Numbered from the stretch's first letter, positions 38,410-48,472 are shown. The stretch: 64,000 nucleotides of DNA from an uncultured Fodinibius sp. (GCA_913056455.1 CAJXMJ010000001.1:1364001-1428000), one strand, 5' to 3'. The notes: generated by a model from the letters alone, not told the origin. Translations and numbers: made by a program.

Positions 38410-40962
38410 TTAATCATTTCTCAAGGCATCGGCCGGATTAGCCTGTGCCATTTTACGTGATGGATACAAGCCAGCGAGCAGAGCTGCCACAATTGCCAAC
38501 CCTACCGCCTGTAGCAAAACCTGTGGGTCAATCATAAACTGTAGCGTCCACCCGAATGACCGTAGATTTATCACATATACCAAAATGTACGCCATAAGTA
38601 TGCCCAGCGGTACAGACAAAATACCCGCCATTATCCCCATTATTCCGGTTTGACTTATCACATAATTCCAGAGCTGTCCGGGTGTCATCCCGTTCGCTCG
38701 CAGTACTGCCAACTCGCGTGAACGCTCCAATTGCAGAGCCATAAGTGCACTCAAAATACCAATAAATGCTACAATAATAGCCAGCATGCGCAGTACTATC
38801 GTCACCGTAAAGGTACGGTCGAAAATGGCTATAGAAGCTTCGCGTAGTCCTTTATTGGACCGGATAAACACTTCCTGCTGTCCCTGGGCTCTATTCCGAA
38901 GTCTTTCGACAAGCCGATCAACGCTCATACCATCCATTGCGTAAAGGGCAAGCCCCGAAATAGCCCGGTCATCAAAATATTGCTTATAGATATCCCGATG
39001 CATTGTGATCGTTCCAATATCTGAAGCATAGTCAAAATTTATTGCTTCTATGGTAAAAGCCTGCCGACCACGATCTGTGGTTATAAACAGTGAATCGCCC
39101 AATGAAACATTGTGGCGGTAGGCATAGGCTTCGGAAACCATTACAATATCTTCGACCATATACCGCTGCCAAAAGTTTTCTAAACTTTCTTTAAGCTGAT
39201 ATGTTTCTTGCGCTTCCACTCCCTGTTCAATAGCTACCAGCTGATCTGTTCCATAATTAGTTTGTACATCAACACTTCGGACGGTATGCCATCGTGAAAC
39301 GCCTTCGGTTTCTTTCAGCAGTTCAACAAGCTTGGGCTCCAATTTGGCATCCGCTTTCCTGGATACAGCACTCGGCGGTTGTACATACACATCAGCCTGC
39401 AACTGCGCTTCAAGCCATGAAACGACCGTGCCCCTAAAGCTGTCAACCATCACCCCTACCCCCACTGTCGCAGCCACAGCAACGACTAATGCCGCTATGG
39501 CTACCGATGTTCGACTCAACTCCGTTACAACACCGCGTACCGACATCTTTCCGATAATGCCGTTTAGTTTACCCATCAAGGGACGAAAAACTGTGGCCAT
39601 CCCTACGATAAGTAGTGGGATCATCATAGAAAATCCAACAATCATAAACAGTAGGGAGATATATCCCGCAGCAATGCCGCCATTTGGAATCAAAAGCAAA
39701 GTCCCTCCAACCAACCCAATGATGAGTCCATAACCAGCCAATGGAAGCAGGCGTCTTGTGATTTTAGATTCATTAGAAGAGCGTCGGAGTACCGTCGAAA
39801 CCTCTGCCTTAGAAGCTTCACGGGCAGGCCAAAAGGCAGCAATAATTGTAGCTCCTATACCCAGCACAGCTGCTTTTGCCAGAGGAAATAATCCGATTGA
39901 CAATTCCTGAACCGAAAGCACAAAATACAGATCGTTTATCGACTGGGTGACTAACTTCACCAATCCCTGGGCCATAAATATACCGGCAATAATTCCCAAC
40001 AACGTTCCCAAAAAACCGATCAGCAGCGCTTCCTTCAGAATAATTGTCAAAATCTCGTTCTTCGTCGTACCCAACGCTCGTAACCTTCCAATAAGCTGGC
40101 GGCGCTGTACCACTGAAAAAGTCATGGTGTTATAGATTAGAAACATCCCTACCAAGAGGGCAAGCATACTCAGTGCTTGTAAGTTAAACTCAAAAGCACG
40201 ACTCATTTGAGCAACGGTTTCCGACCTGGAGTCAGAACGCGTTATCAAAGTCCCTTGCGGCAAGAGACCTTTAATCCGAGAAAGTAACGCCTCTTCACGT
40301 CGATCAGGAAGGATAAGATCAATGCGTGAGAGCTGTCCTTGCATATTGAACATGCGCTGGGCGGTACTGATATCGACCAGCAGTATATTTTCGAGGGCGC
40401 GTCGACTCCGGTCATTACCCGCCTTAATAACTCCACTCAACAGTATATTCTGGGCTCGTCCACCTACCGATACTATCATCGTATCGCCCAAAGATAACTG
40501 AAGCTGTTCAGCCACCGGTTGAGCAATCAAACCGGTATTTTTTCCGGTGATAAAATCACCCAGTTCAATACCCGACTGTTGGCTGGCAAAATCACGAAAC
40601 GGGGCTTCTGCAAGTGGGTCTACGCCCAAAATCTGAAACGTTTTGTTCATGCCAGAGATGCGCCCATACCCTTTCACGACCGGGGCAGATTTCCGAATCT
40701 TGCCTTCTATCCGGAGTTTTATATATACATCTTCATCCAAATTTTCCGCAGCACCCTTGATCTGGTGGGTAGCCTTCCCTGTTACTGCTTCAGTAGAGAG
40801 AGCAAAAGCCTTTTTGGCTGAATTGTTAGACAAATCGATAGAAACCACCACCGAAACACCCAACGCCACACCTAAGATTGATAATGCAAAATGCCAGGGA
40901 TGCCGCAGTAAAAAACGAATACTTGAAAGCCAGAGTAAATTTTTTGATTTCTTGTCTCTCAT
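38410..40962 (-). CDS. ABC transporter permease, FtsX-like, duplicated (MacB/LolC-type)
   Basis: This 850-residue permease contains two FtsX modules. Helix 1 is [21 protein letters not shown], followed by a periplasmic domain (about residues 45-260). A three-helix block follows at about 265-400 ([31 protein letters not shown]), then two more helices near 410-460. The pattern then repeats with a second periplasmic domain (about 520-720) and a final three-helix block ([24 protein letters not shown]). Its ATG overlaps the ATPase stop (ATGA), so the two are translationally coupled. The family moves lipids, lipoproteins or peptides out of the inner membrane. Confidence 0.9.
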   Translation of the reverse strand: MRDKKSKNLLWLSSIRFLLRHPWHFALSILGVALGVSVVVSIDLSNNSAKKAFALSTEAVTGKATHQIKGAAENLDEDVYIKLRIEGKIRKSAPVVKGYGRISGMNKTFQILGVDPLAEAPFRDFASQQSGIELGDFITGKNTGLIAQPVAEQLQLSLGDTMIVSVGGRAQNILLSGVIKAGNDRSRRALENILLVDISTAQRMFNMQGQLSRIDLILPDRREEALLSRIKGLLPQGTLITRSDSRSETVAQMSRAFEFNLQALSMLALLVGMFLIYNTMTFSVVQRRQLIGRLRALGTTKNEILTIILKEALLIGFLGTLLGIIAGIFMAQGLVKLVTQSINDLYFVLSVQELSIGLFPLAKAAVLGIGATIIAAFWPAREASKAEVSTVLRRSSNESKITRRLLPLAGYGLIIGLVGGTLLLIPNGGIAAGYISLLFMIVGFSMMIPLLIVGMATVFRPLMGKLNGIIGKMSVRGVVTELSRTSVAIAALVVAVAATVGVGVMVDSFRGTVVSWLEAQLQADVYVQPPSAVSRKADAKLEPKLVELLKETEGVSRWHTVRSVDVQTNYGTDQLVAIEQGVEAQETYQLKESLENFWQRYMVEDIVMVSEAYAYRHNVSLGDSLFITTDRGRQAFTIEAINFDYASDIGTITMHRDIYKQYFDDRAISGLALYAMDGMSVDRLVERLRNRAQGQQEVFIRSNKGLREASIAIFDRTFTVTIVLRMLAIIVAFIGILSALMALQLERSRELAVLRANGMTPGQLWNYVISQTGIMGIMAGILSVPLGILMAYILVYVINLRSFGWTLQFMIDPQVLLQAVGLAIVAALLAGLYPSRKMAQANPADALRND

Positions 40963-41666
40963 TCTACAGCAGCGGCACTATGTTCAACGTTATGCAGTTT
41001 CCCTCCTTTTAGTTCCACTACGCGATCAGCTATTTGACATATATCCTGATCATGGGTAGCAATGATCATCGTCCGGCCATTTTGACGTACCAAACTATTT
41101 AACATATCCAGGATGGTACGACCTGTTTCATAATCTAAATTCCCTGTTGGCTCATCGGCTAAAATCAGCATGGGCTCATGCGCCAGCGCTCTTGCAATAG
41201 CTACACGCTGCTGTTCTCCACCCGAAAGACGATCCGGGTAACTATCTCCCCGATCTCCCAGCTCTACTTCATCTAAATACCGCTGAGCTTTTTCGATAAT
41301 ATCCCCATCGGTCTCCCCTTTCAGCTTTAGCGGCAAAAGAACGTTTTCAAGGGCCGTTAATGTGGGTATAAGATTGAAGGACTGGAACACAAATCCGATA
41401 TGTTTTCGCCTGAAAAGCGTACGATCTTTCTCATTCATATCGGACAAATCAGTCCCACCGATACTCACTTCTCCAGAATCCGGCTTATCAATTCCACTGA
41501 CTAAATTCAACAGCGTACTCTTTCCCGAACCGGACCGGCCCAGCAAAACAATCATCTCTCCTTCCTCAACGGAAAGGTTTAGTTCATCCAGCACCGAGCG
41601 GCTTTTATCACCCTCTTTGTAACTTTTGGTCAAATCTTTTAGCTGTATATGTGCGTCTTGAGCCAT
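40959..41666 (-). CDS. ABC transporter ATP-binding protein, LolD/MacB-like
   Basis: The protein has 235 residues from the ATG at 41666 ([16 protein letters not shown]); an in-frame ATG at 41705 would add 13 polar residues. Walker A is GRSGSGKST, the Q-loop is [18 protein letters not shown], the signature is [15 protein letters not shown], and Walker B is [12 protein letters not shown]. This is the standard ATPase of FtsX-type mechanotransmission systems. It is the first gene of the operon with the permease and AttH-like protein, so its substrate class should follow theirs (a lipid-like molecule, by inference). Confidence 0.92.
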   Translation of the reverse strand: MAQDAHIQLKDLTKSYKEGDKSRSVLDELNLSVEEGEMIVLLGRSGSGKSTLLNLVSGIDKPDSGEVSIGGTDLSDMNEKDRTLFRRKHIGFVFQSFNLIPTLTALENVLLPLKLKGETDGDIIEKAQRYLDEVELGDRGDSYPDRLSGGEQQRVAIARALAHEPMLILADEPTGNLDYETGRTILDMLNSLVRQNGRTMIIATHDQDICQIADRVVELKGGKLHNVEHSAAAVE

Positions 41667-41887
41667 AAATTCATTTTCGTTTTTAGTAGTATGCCGACCA
41701 AACACAGCTTGAGTGTTATTGGTTCCGACAAAAAATGTTTTAGATCTTATAAAATTATAACTCGAGTGCGTACCTGCGGAAATGGCCTCTATTTAAATGC
41801 AGGCATTATTATTTATTTTTTAACATTATATTTACTATTGTTCATTATCTACTCTTTACTATTTTTTTACTGATCTGATTTTATTTT

Positions 41888-42874
41888 ATGAGGCGAATTC
41901 TTTTCTGGGTACTCCTGCTTAGTTTATTATCTGCCTGCCAACAGCCATTGAAGCAAATTCACGTTGGGACCACTCCATTTTTTGGCGAAGCCGCATTTTA
42001 TGTTGCCCAGACTGAAGGGTTTTTTGAAGAGCATGGGCTTGAGGTCACCTCTCATCCTCATTCAGCCGGCAAAGAATCATTAAAAAAACTCTATAGCGGA
42101 GAAATAGATATTGCCCACACGGCCGAACTTCCCCTTGTTTATGCCGTAAATGGATCGCCGGAATATAAAGGAGAGATGAGACCTAAGATATCTGCCAACA
42201 TGATTTATAATAGCGATATGCAGAAGATTATCGCTCGCAGAGACAAGGGTATCGAAATCCCCTCTGACCTGAAAAACAAAAAGATCGGTTATTTTAAAGG
42301 GACTACTTCTGAGTTTTTCTTAGATACCTTTCTCCTCGAACATAGTATCCCCGATACTGGTGTTGAAAAGCAAAATATTAATGTAGCAAAGCAGCTGGAT
42401 GCACTTAAATCGGGAAAAGTTGATGCCGTAGTTAGCTGGGAGCCTCATGCTTCCAAAATACTTTCAGAAATGGATGAGCACACTCATGAACTCGATACTA
42501 AAATTGATCACTCAACACTTTGGCTGGTCGTAACCTCTGACACTTATATATCAGACCATCCTGAGAACATAAGGGCTTACCTGCAGGCTTTGAGAAAAGC
42601 ACAGATCTGGATAAAAGAGCATCCGGGGCAAACACAAACCCTGTTGGCCAATAAAACGAATGCCTCTAAAAAAATCATGGCTCACCTTTGGAATACTATT
42701 GATTATGAACTTTCGATAAGTGAACGGATGCTACTATTATTGGAGGACCAGCAACGTTGGCTTAAAGAGAAAGGATATGCTAAATCCAGTAACACGACAA
42801 CTAATTTTGAAAACTTAATATACTTTAGAGCTATAGAAGAAGTATATCCCGAAGGAATAACCATTATAAGGTAA
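41888..42874 (+). CDS. NMT1/SsuA-like solute-binding lipoprotein, paralogue 1
   Basis: This is a 328-residue lipoprotein with lipobox LLSAC (Cys17). The fold is a periplasmic binding protein of the NMT1/THI5/SsuA group: VGTTPFFGEAAFYVAQTEGF, KKLYSGEIDIAHTAELPLVYA, KKIGYFKGTTSEFFLDTFLLE, AVVSWEPHASKIL and STLWLVVTSDTYI. It ends EEVYPEGITIIR, as its two paralogues nearly do. No ABC permease or ATPase for import is nearby. Instead it converges, 16 bp apart, with a histidine kinase gene. I infer that it presents a ligand to a sensor rather than to a transporter. The ligand may be an aromatic, sulfonate or pyrimidine-like compound, judging only from the family. Confidence 0.85.
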   Translation: MRRILFWVLLLSLLSACQQPLKQIHVGTTPFFGEAAFYVAQTEGFFEEHGLEVTSHPHSAGKESLKKLYSGEIDIAHTAELPLVYAVNGSPEYKGEMRPKISANMIYNSDMQKIIARRDKGIEIPSDLKNKKIGYFKGTTSEFFLDTFLLEHSIPDTGVEKQNINVAKQLDALKSGKVDAVVSWEPHASKILSEMDEHTHELDTKIDHSTLWLVVTSDTYISDHPENIRAYLQALRKAQIWIKEHPGQTQTLLANKTNASKKIMAHLWNTIDYELSISERMLLLLEDQQRWLKEKGYAKSSNTTTNFENLIYFRAIEEVYPEGITIIR

Positions 42875-42890
42875 ACTGAATTACCGGGGA

Positions 42891-44660
42891 TCAATTAAGA
42901 TGGGCGCTTCCTATCCCTTTAATGTTGGCCATTTCAAACCGTATATCAAACCTGCTGCCATTTTTCCATTCATACTGTATAGTAGCATCAAGTTGTTGGC
43001 AAAGCGTTTGAATAATGCGCATTCCCAGTGTTGACGCATTATGAATATCAAAATCTTTTGGGAATCCAACGCCATTATCAAAGATGGTGAGGGTCAGGTT
43101 CTGTTCATTCGCTTTCATGATAATATTGATCATTCCCTTTTTCTGCTCTTTAAATGCATGCTTAAAAGCATTGGTAACCAGTTCATTAACTATTAATGCA
43201 GCCGGGATAGCCTGATTTACATTGAGTGTTACATCCTCAAGCTGATAATTAATTTCGACCTCTGTACCCGTATTTAACGTTTCCCTTATGGTAGTTACCA
43301 ACTTTTTAATCTGATCCGAAAAGTTAAGATCCGTAAAGCTTTCTGTGTCGTATAACAATTCATGGATTGAAGCCATTGACTGTATGCGAAGTTGGCTGTC
43401 ATAAAGTTTGTCGGTTAAGCCTTCATTCTCACTTTCCATAGCCTGTAGCTGCATCATCCCTGAAATGACTGCCAAGTTGTTTTTTACCCGATGATGGATT
43501 TCCTGCAAGAGTATTGACTTTTCTTCCAATGACTCCTGTAGATCCTCTTCATAGCTGATATATTCCGTAACATCGACACCTATCGTTTGTGAAGCAGGTT
43601 TGCCCTGATAGGTAATCGGAACCCCTTGCAGCTGCAGGTACCGATGTTCTCCATCCAGTCGTTGAACTCTGTAGACCGTGGGATCTATCCCTTCTCGATT
43701 TTCTTCCAACCTCTTAATTTGCTCAATAGCCCGACTTTTCTGGGTTTCTCCTAAGTAATCAAATACTTGTGTGCCAATGACATGTTCTGCTGACTTGGCA
43801 CCCAAAATATAGACGCCGGCTTCATTAATAAATTTTATTTTCCCCTCAACGTGGATTACAATCATATTTGGCGCCTGATCAACAAGCGCTTCCCACCGAC
43901 TGAGATTTTCTTCAGCCTGTTTCCTCAGGCTTTGCTCCTCCTTAATGTGTCTACGTAATTCACTGGTCATCTCATTATAGGCGTTCGCCAACGTATCAAA
44001 CTCCTCAAAACTGTTAAGATCGATATGTGTATCAAGGTTACCTTCTGCAATAGACTTGGTACCTTCCAAAAGCTCGTTAAGCGAGTCAAGCGTATGCTTA
44101 CGCATCCTATATATTATATAAACAAGAAACCCAATACCCGGTATTAAGATAAGTAAGACCTGAATACGCTGATAAACCTGTAGATCACGGACTTCTTGTA
44201 GTCGACTTTGCTCAAGACGGTGGGCCACCGACAATAACAATTGAATATCTGATCGTATACGCGCCGTAGCTCGCTCTAATAGCCGTTTACGCTTTTGAGA
44301 ATCCGTGTACGTCTCTGGTTTATTGTAAATTTCATTAATCAGTGTAAAAGATTGCTTAATCGACGGCAGAGCATTTGTAACGACTCTGCGAGTGGGAAAC
44401 TTCCTTATATTTTCCTTGGTTGTTTCAAGATCTCGGTAAAGCGTGTTCCATTTCTCGAAATATCGCGATTCTTCATAGGCCAGATATTGCTCGGTTATGA
44501 TATTAAGCTCTGTAGCTGTTTTGGCAAACCGATTAACACGATCTACTTGATTCAGTTCATCATTTATCTGCCACGTGGTATAGAACAAGAAGCCGAAGAG
44601 TACTACTACGGTAGCAACGGAAAGAAGCGCAACTGCATTTATGCGGGATTTAAACGTCAT
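42891..44660 (-). CDS. Membrane sensor histidine kinase (HAMP-PAS-HisKA_2)
   Basis: The 589-residue kinase has two membrane helices (about residues 9-30 and 170-188; LLILIPGIGFLVYIIY) around an all-helical periplasmic domain of about 135 residues. A HAMP linker follows (LNELLEGTKSIAEGNLDTHI), then a PAS domain (about 255-375; VIHVEGKIKFINEAGVYILG), the HisKA_2 box EIHHRVKNNLAVISGMMQLQ and an HATPase domain (LIVNELVTNAFKHAF and IFDNGVGFP). The ATG overlaps the stop of the upstream binding-protein gene (ATGA), so kinase and lipoprotein are made together. The helical sensor domain could contact the lipoprotein in the periplasm. No response regulator is adjacent. Confidence 0.9.
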   Translation of the reverse strand: MTFKSRINAVALLSVATVVVLFGFLFYTTWQINDELNQVDRVNRFAKTATELNIITEQYLAYEESRYFEKWNTLYRDLETTKENIRKFPTRRVVTNALPSIKQSFTLINEIYNKPETYTDSQKRKRLLERATARIRSDIQLLLSVAHRLEQSRLQEVRDLQVYQRIQVLLILIPGIGFLVYIIYRMRKHTLDSLNELLEGTKSIAEGNLDTHIDLNSFEEFDTLANAYNEMTSELRRHIKEEQSLRKQAEENLSRWEALVDQAPNMIVIHVEGKIKFINEAGVYILGAKSAEHVIGTQVFDYLGETQKSRAIEQIKRLEENREGIDPTVYRVQRLDGEHRYLQLQGVPITYQGKPASQTIGVDVTEYISYEEDLQESLEEKSILLQEIHHRVKNNLAVISGMMQLQAMESENEGLTDKLYDSQLRIQSMASIHELLYDTESFTDLNFSDQIKKLVTTIRETLNTGTEVEINYQLEDVTLNVNQAIPAALIVNELVTNAFKHAFKEQKKGMINIIMKANEQNLTLTIFDNGVGFPKDFDIHNASTLGMRIIQTLCQQLDATIQYEWKNGSRFDIRFEMANIKGIGSAHLN

Positions 44661-45733
44661 CGTATTACGGTTATACCTTCAGGATATACTTCTTCAAGTG
44701 CTTCTAAATAAATAGCATCACTAATCTCAGAGAGTTTTGTACTGTCATCAACATGTTCTTCTTGCACAAGCCAGCGCTGTTGTTGATTAAGTAAGTAGAG
44801 CATCCGCTCCCCTATTGAAATTTCGTAGTCAATTGAGTCCCAAATGTTCCTAATAATTTCCAATGAAGTGTTCGTATTCTTTGCTATCAGTTTTTGGGTC
44901 TCCTCTCGATTACGTTGGATATAATCCTGCGACTTCTTAAGAGCTCTAAGATACTTGACGATAGTATCGGGGTGTTTTCGGATAAACGTCTCAGACGAAG
45001 TGGCCATCCACAACGTAGAATGACCAAGTACAGAATTAAGCTTTAAGGTATTTTCGTTCAGCTTCCTTAGGATTTCGGAGGCATAGGGTTCCCAACTGAC
45101 TACCGCATCAACTTGGCCGTTTTTTAACGCCTTGTAATGTTCTGTTATGTCGATATTTACCCTCTCAATATTCTCTTCCCGTAAGCCATGTTCTAACAAG
45201 AACGTATCAAAAAAGTACTCCGACGTTGTTTCAGAGTATAACCCAACTTTTTTTCCATTCAGGTCTTGAGGTTCATTAATGCCATGGTCACGACGAGCAA
45301 TAATCTTTTGACTATTACTGGTATAGATTAATCCCGTAAATATTTTGAGGCTGACATCGTTGTTGCTATGCGGCTCTAACCCAGACAGAGCGAACACCAC
45401 TGGAATTTCAGCCACATGTGCAATATCGACCTTTCCTTCGTATAAATCTTTCAGGGATTCCTTTCCCGCTGAATTGCTAAAGACAGTAACTTCTAATCCC
45501 TCCTCCTCGAAAAATCCTTCAGCCTGAGCCACATAAAAAGCAGCTTCTCCCCAGAAATCTGTAATACCAACTTTAATTGTTGTAAGATCTATAGACTTAT
45601 TCTCCTCATTACCACAACCGATAAACAAAGCTAACACTAATACGAGTGTTAACTTTATTGGAAAAACAGCATAGTTATACTTTGAGAAGAATACATCCAT
45701 AATATTTGGCTGTATATCCAAGATTGTTTTCAT
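44657..45733 (-). CDS. NMT1/SsuA-like solute-binding lipoprotein, paralogue 2 (coupled to kinase)
   Basis: The protein has 358 residues if started at 45733; an ATG at 45700 would give a more usual lipoprotein signal. The lipobox is LFIGC (Cys40 in the long form). Binding-protein motifs match paralogue 1: VGITDFWGEAAFYVAQAEGF, DLYEGKVDIAHVAEIPVVFA, KKVGLYSETTSEYFFDTFLLE and AVVSWEPYASEIL. The C-terminus is EEVYPEGITVIR. The stop codon overlaps the start of the HAMP-PAS kinase. Together with the absence of any permease, this makes a receptor/kinase pair the most natural reading. It lies 132 bp downstream of paralogue 3 on the same strand. Confidence 0.87.
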   Translation of the reverse strand: MKTILDIQPNIMDVFFSKYNYAVFPIKLTLVLVLALFIGCGNEENKSIDLTTIKVGITDFWGEAAFYVAQAEGFFEEEGLEVTVFSNSAGKESLKDLYEGKVDIAHVAEIPVVFALSGLEPHSNNDVSLKIFTGLIYTSNSQKIIARRDHGINEPQDLNGKKVGLYSETTSEYFFDTFLLEHGLREENIERVNIDITEHYKALKNGQVDAVVSWEPYASEILRKLNENTLKLNSVLGHSTLWMATSSETFIRKHPDTIVKYLRALKKSQDYIQRNREETQKLIAKNTNTSLEIIRNIWDSIDYEISIGERMLYLLNQQQRWLVQEEHVDDSTKLSEISDAIYLEALEEVYPEGITVIR

Positions 45734-45865
45734 ACATTATAGTCAAATTTGAGCAATAATCTTCGCATATGGATTAATTAGAATAAGCCACCATTTCCAT
45801 TTCCTGAAGAAATAACACCGTGCTGAGCAAACAAAACGTTACAGTAAATAGTCTTATAAGGCTTG

Positions 45866-46873
45866 TCATTGTATTACTGTTATGCCTTCGGGATATACAG
45901 TACGCATAGGCTCAAAATTAATAAGCGATCTGAAATCAAAGCCGGAGGTATCTGCTAAATTATTTCTGCCCATCCATCGCGACTGATCGTCGAGCAGTGT
46001 AATCATTCGTTCACTCAGCGAAAGCTCAAAGTCTAAATGTTTCCAGGTAGCTTGCACGGCCTCTATCGGTACCCCCGTTCTTTTAGCTAATAATTCTCGC
46101 GCTGATCGTGGATTTTCTTCTATATAGGTTTGTGCCTTACGGATCGCTTTTAAATAATTTATCAAAACTTCCGAATTCTGGTTCCCGTAGCTATCAAGTG
46201 TTACAGCCAACCATAATGTTGAGTAGGTAAGCTTGGTATCTAAAAAAACAGCCTTTGCCTCGAGCTTCTCTTTGATATAAGTAGCATATGGTTCCCAGGT
46301 CACCGCTACATCTATCTCTCCACTTGTTATTGCTGCAAGCTGCTCCACAGGCGTCATATCCAAAAGCGCAAGTGAACGCTTGGGCACTTGATATTCAAGG
46401 AGAAAGGAATCTAAAAAATAATCCAGCTGGGTATCTTGATAAACCCCCACTTTTTTACCAGCTATATCCTCCGGGCTTTCAATATCCGCCTCCTTTCGAC
46501 CTACGATATGCTGTATTTCGTCAGCATAGATCATATCCGCGAATATTTGAAACGGTGGAACCTGTTTTCCTTTATAATAGGAACTGTCAACAAGCGAATA
46601 GACCACCGGCGTCTCCGCTACATGGGCAATATCCACAGTTCCCTGGAATAATTCGCGGATCGATTTGCTTCCGGATGTATTCTCTTCAAACTGGACATTG
46701 AGTCCATAATCTTTAAAGTAACCCTGCTCTTGAGCTACAAAAGTGGCCCCCTCTCCTAAAAATGATTTGGTAATGCCAACCCGTACTTCGGTATGGGCGC
46801 GGGAAGTATCATCCTGGTTCTGGCATCCCCCGCCAATCAATAATAGTATTAATATGATAAGCAGATGGCGCAT
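45866..46873 (-). CDS. NMT1/SsuA-like solute-binding lipoprotein, paralogue 3
   Basis: This 335-residue lipoprotein has lipobox IGGGC (Cys17). It shares the paralogue pattern but is the most divergent: VGITKSFLGEGATFVAQEQGYF, ELFQGTVDIAHVAETPVVYS, KKVGVYQDTQLDYFLDSFLLE, VAVTWEPYATYI, STLWLAVTLDSYG and the C-terminal RTVYPEGITVIQ. The stretch before the tail (ELSLSERMITLLDDQSRWM) is conserved in all three. It lies between the PAS kinase gene upstream (159 bp) and paralogue 2 downstream, all on the minus strand. I consider it a further receptor of the same sensory cassette. Confidence 0.85.
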   Translation of the reverse strand: MRHLLIILILLLIGGGCQNQDDTSRAHTEVRVGITKSFLGEGATFVAQEQGYFKDYGLNVQFEENTSGSKSIRELFQGTVDIAHVAETPVVYSLVDSSYYKGKQVPPFQIFADMIYADEIQHIVGRKEADIESPEDIAGKKVGVYQDTQLDYFLDSFLLEYQVPKRSLALLDMTPVEQLAAITSGEIDVAVTWEPYATYIKEKLEAKAVFLDTKLTYSTLWLAVTLDSYGNQNSEVLINYLKAIRKAQTYIEENPRSARELLAKRTGVPIEAVQATWKHLDFELSLSERMITLLDDQSRWMGRNNLADTSGFDFRSLINFEPMRTVYPEGITVIQ

Positions 46874-47032
46874 ATCGATTACATTTAGATGCTTATTCTA
46901 CTTATATACTGCTACTATCACTACAACGGCAGCATTTTGTATTAAATACAACTACATATCTAAGATTAACCAATTTTCATCAATGTGTTTACACCATGTG
47001 TTTTACAAACAATTACATTCCCCGAAGAAATG

Positions 47033-48163
47033 CTAATCCTTTTGGAATCCTAACGTAAACGTTGTCCCTTGGTTCGTGGAGCTAAAGTCATATTTACCTC
47101 CCAATTGATTGCTGAGGGTCTCGATGAGGTTCATGCCAAGAGATCCTTTGCGATCTTCAAAGTCGTCTGGCAGCCCAACTCCATCATCGCTGATGCTTAA
47201 CCGGACCTTGCCGTTATCCTCTTTTACCCGAAGAGTTATATGCCCCTTTTCTCGTCCCTCAAAAGCGTGTTTAATAGCATTGGTAACAACCTCATTCGCA
47301 ATTAAAGAGCAAGGTAATGTTTGGGTAATATCCAAATAGACTGTATCGGATTCACTTTCTAGCCTAATTTGGGTATCAGTCTCCATTGTACTAATCAGGT
47401 CAGATGCTAAGGTGGCAATATTATCACCCAATGCTACATTTTCTAAGTTATCCGACTGATACAGCTGTTGATGGATACCGGCTACGGCTTTAATTCGATT
47501 GGTGCTTTCCCGCAACGACTTTATAACTTCGGGATCATCTTCCTGAAGCCATTGAAGCTGTAACATGCCTGCCACTACAGCTAAGTTGTTTTTAACGCGG
47601 TGGTGTGTCTCCTGCAAAAGGGTATTTTTATTATCCAATGACTCCGTGAGTTGTTTCTTCTCCAATTCCCTTTCGGTTACGTTTTGGTTGGTACCAATCG
47701 TAAGCTCAGGGGTTCCATCTTCATCATAAAAGTGAACAGCATGTGCTTCTACATATTTTGTGGTATCCTCATTTATTTGCAACCGGTATACTTGATGATA
47801 CAGCTCGTTACTTTTAAGTGATTTTTCATAGGCTTTTTCTATTTGGTCTCGATCTTCGGGGTGAACCAATTCCATAAAGAGCTCAAAGGAAGGAGTCACC
47901 GAATACGGCTCAAAACCAAATATGCGATACGTCTCCTCCGACCAAAAAAGTTCACCCTTTTGATGGTAATGCTCCCAGGAACCGAAATCAGATATTTTTT
48001 GGGCGGCCTCAATCCATCTGTGAAGCGTTTGGAAATACCCCATCGTCTTCCTTAGCTGCTTTAGTATTTCCTGTTGTTCCTTTACAGAGAGCCGCTTCTC
48101 TGTTTCCAGCTGTTGGATCAACTGGCTAAGATTTTGCTGAATTTGTGATTGGAGTGATTTCAT
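47033..48163 (-). CDS. Cytoplasmic PAS sensor histidine kinase (HisKA_2)
   Basis: This is a 376-residue kinase without membrane helices. An N-terminal coiled-coil-like segment (residues 1-45; QSQIQQNLSQLIQQLETEKR) leads to a PAS/PAC domain (about 55-165; FGSWEHYHQKGELFWSEETYRIFGF). The HisKA_2 box THHRVKNNLAVVAGMLQLQW follows (glutamate of the usual EIHH replaced by ET), then an HATPase domain (LIANEVVTNAIKHAF, ISDDGVGLPDDF and GSLGMNLIETL). It is the first gene of the minus-strand set that continues with two binding lipoproteins and the HAMP-PAS kinase. Without a membrane part it may act downstream of, or as a heterodimer with, the membrane kinase. This last point is inference. Confidence 0.88.
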   Translation of the reverse strand: MKSLQSQIQQNLSQLIQQLETEKRLSVKEQQEILKQLRKTMGYFQTLHRWIEAAQKISDFGSWEHYHQKGELFWSEETYRIFGFEPYSVTPSFELFMELVHPEDRDQIEKAYEKSLKSNELYHQVYRLQINEDTTKYVEAHAVHFYDEDGTPELTIGTNQNVTERELEKKQLTESLDNKNTLLQETHHRVKNNLAVVAGMLQLQWLQEDDPEVIKSLRESTNRIKAVAGIHQQLYQSDNLENVALGDNIATLASDLISTMETDTQIRLESESDTVYLDITQTLPCSLIANEVVTNAIKHAFEGREKGHITLRVKEDNGKVRLSISDDGVGLPDDFEDRKGSLGMNLIETLSNQLGGKYDFSSTNQGTTFTLGFQKD

Positions 48164-48435
48164 ATCAGTTGATATAGATTACGGTTGCACATAAAAGCAA
48201 ACAAAACCGTTCTGTTGTAATCCTTTTTAACTTCCTCTACAGCTTTTTAAGCGACATTAAGGTCTCAAACCACACGATTTCAATCCTGATCTAAAGGTCA
48301 AGAACAAAAGAGCTATTCACTTGTTAAATAAGAGTATAATGAATCGTTTCCAAGACAAAAGTAGTAAACAAGCAGTTTGATTTTTTAAACTACTATTTCA
48401 AATTAAGGTGGGATCCTACTCAGCATTGCTGTCTG
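48164..48435. other. Upstream region of the sensory cassette
   Basis: This 272-bp stretch precedes the PAS kinase gene on the minus strand. No coding frame is evident. The promoter of the sensory cassette should be here, but I cannot point to a convincing -35/-10 pair. It is separated from the next element by the minus-strand terminator at 48436-48472, so transcription entering from the right is likely stopped before the cassette. Confidence 0.45.
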
Positions 48436-48472
48436 TAAAAAAAGCCCTCACAAGTATCAGTTGTGAGGGCTT
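48436..48472 (-). terminator. Strong minus-strand terminator ending a non-coding stretch
   Basis: AAGCCCTCACAA (48442-48453) and TTGTGAGGGCTT (48461-48472) form a perfect 12-bp stem with a 7-nt loop. On the minus strand it is followed by seven to eight T residues (A-run 48437-48443). No protein gene ends just upstream of it, since the nearest one has its own terminator at 48714-48741. It therefore appears to belong to an RNA transcript. Confidence 0.88.

Noticed and set aside
41888-46873. Reading the three binding proteins as components of an ABC importer
   Set aside because: No matching permease or ATPase occurs in the cluster; the ABC operon at 37207-41666 is of the FtsX/LolD export type and points away.
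48246-48262. TTTAAG followed by ATTAAGG upstream of the PAS kinase, similar to the copper operator
   Set aside because: The spacing is 10 rather than 11 bp with one mismatch, there is no -10 at the expected distance, and its orientation is opposite to the gene.
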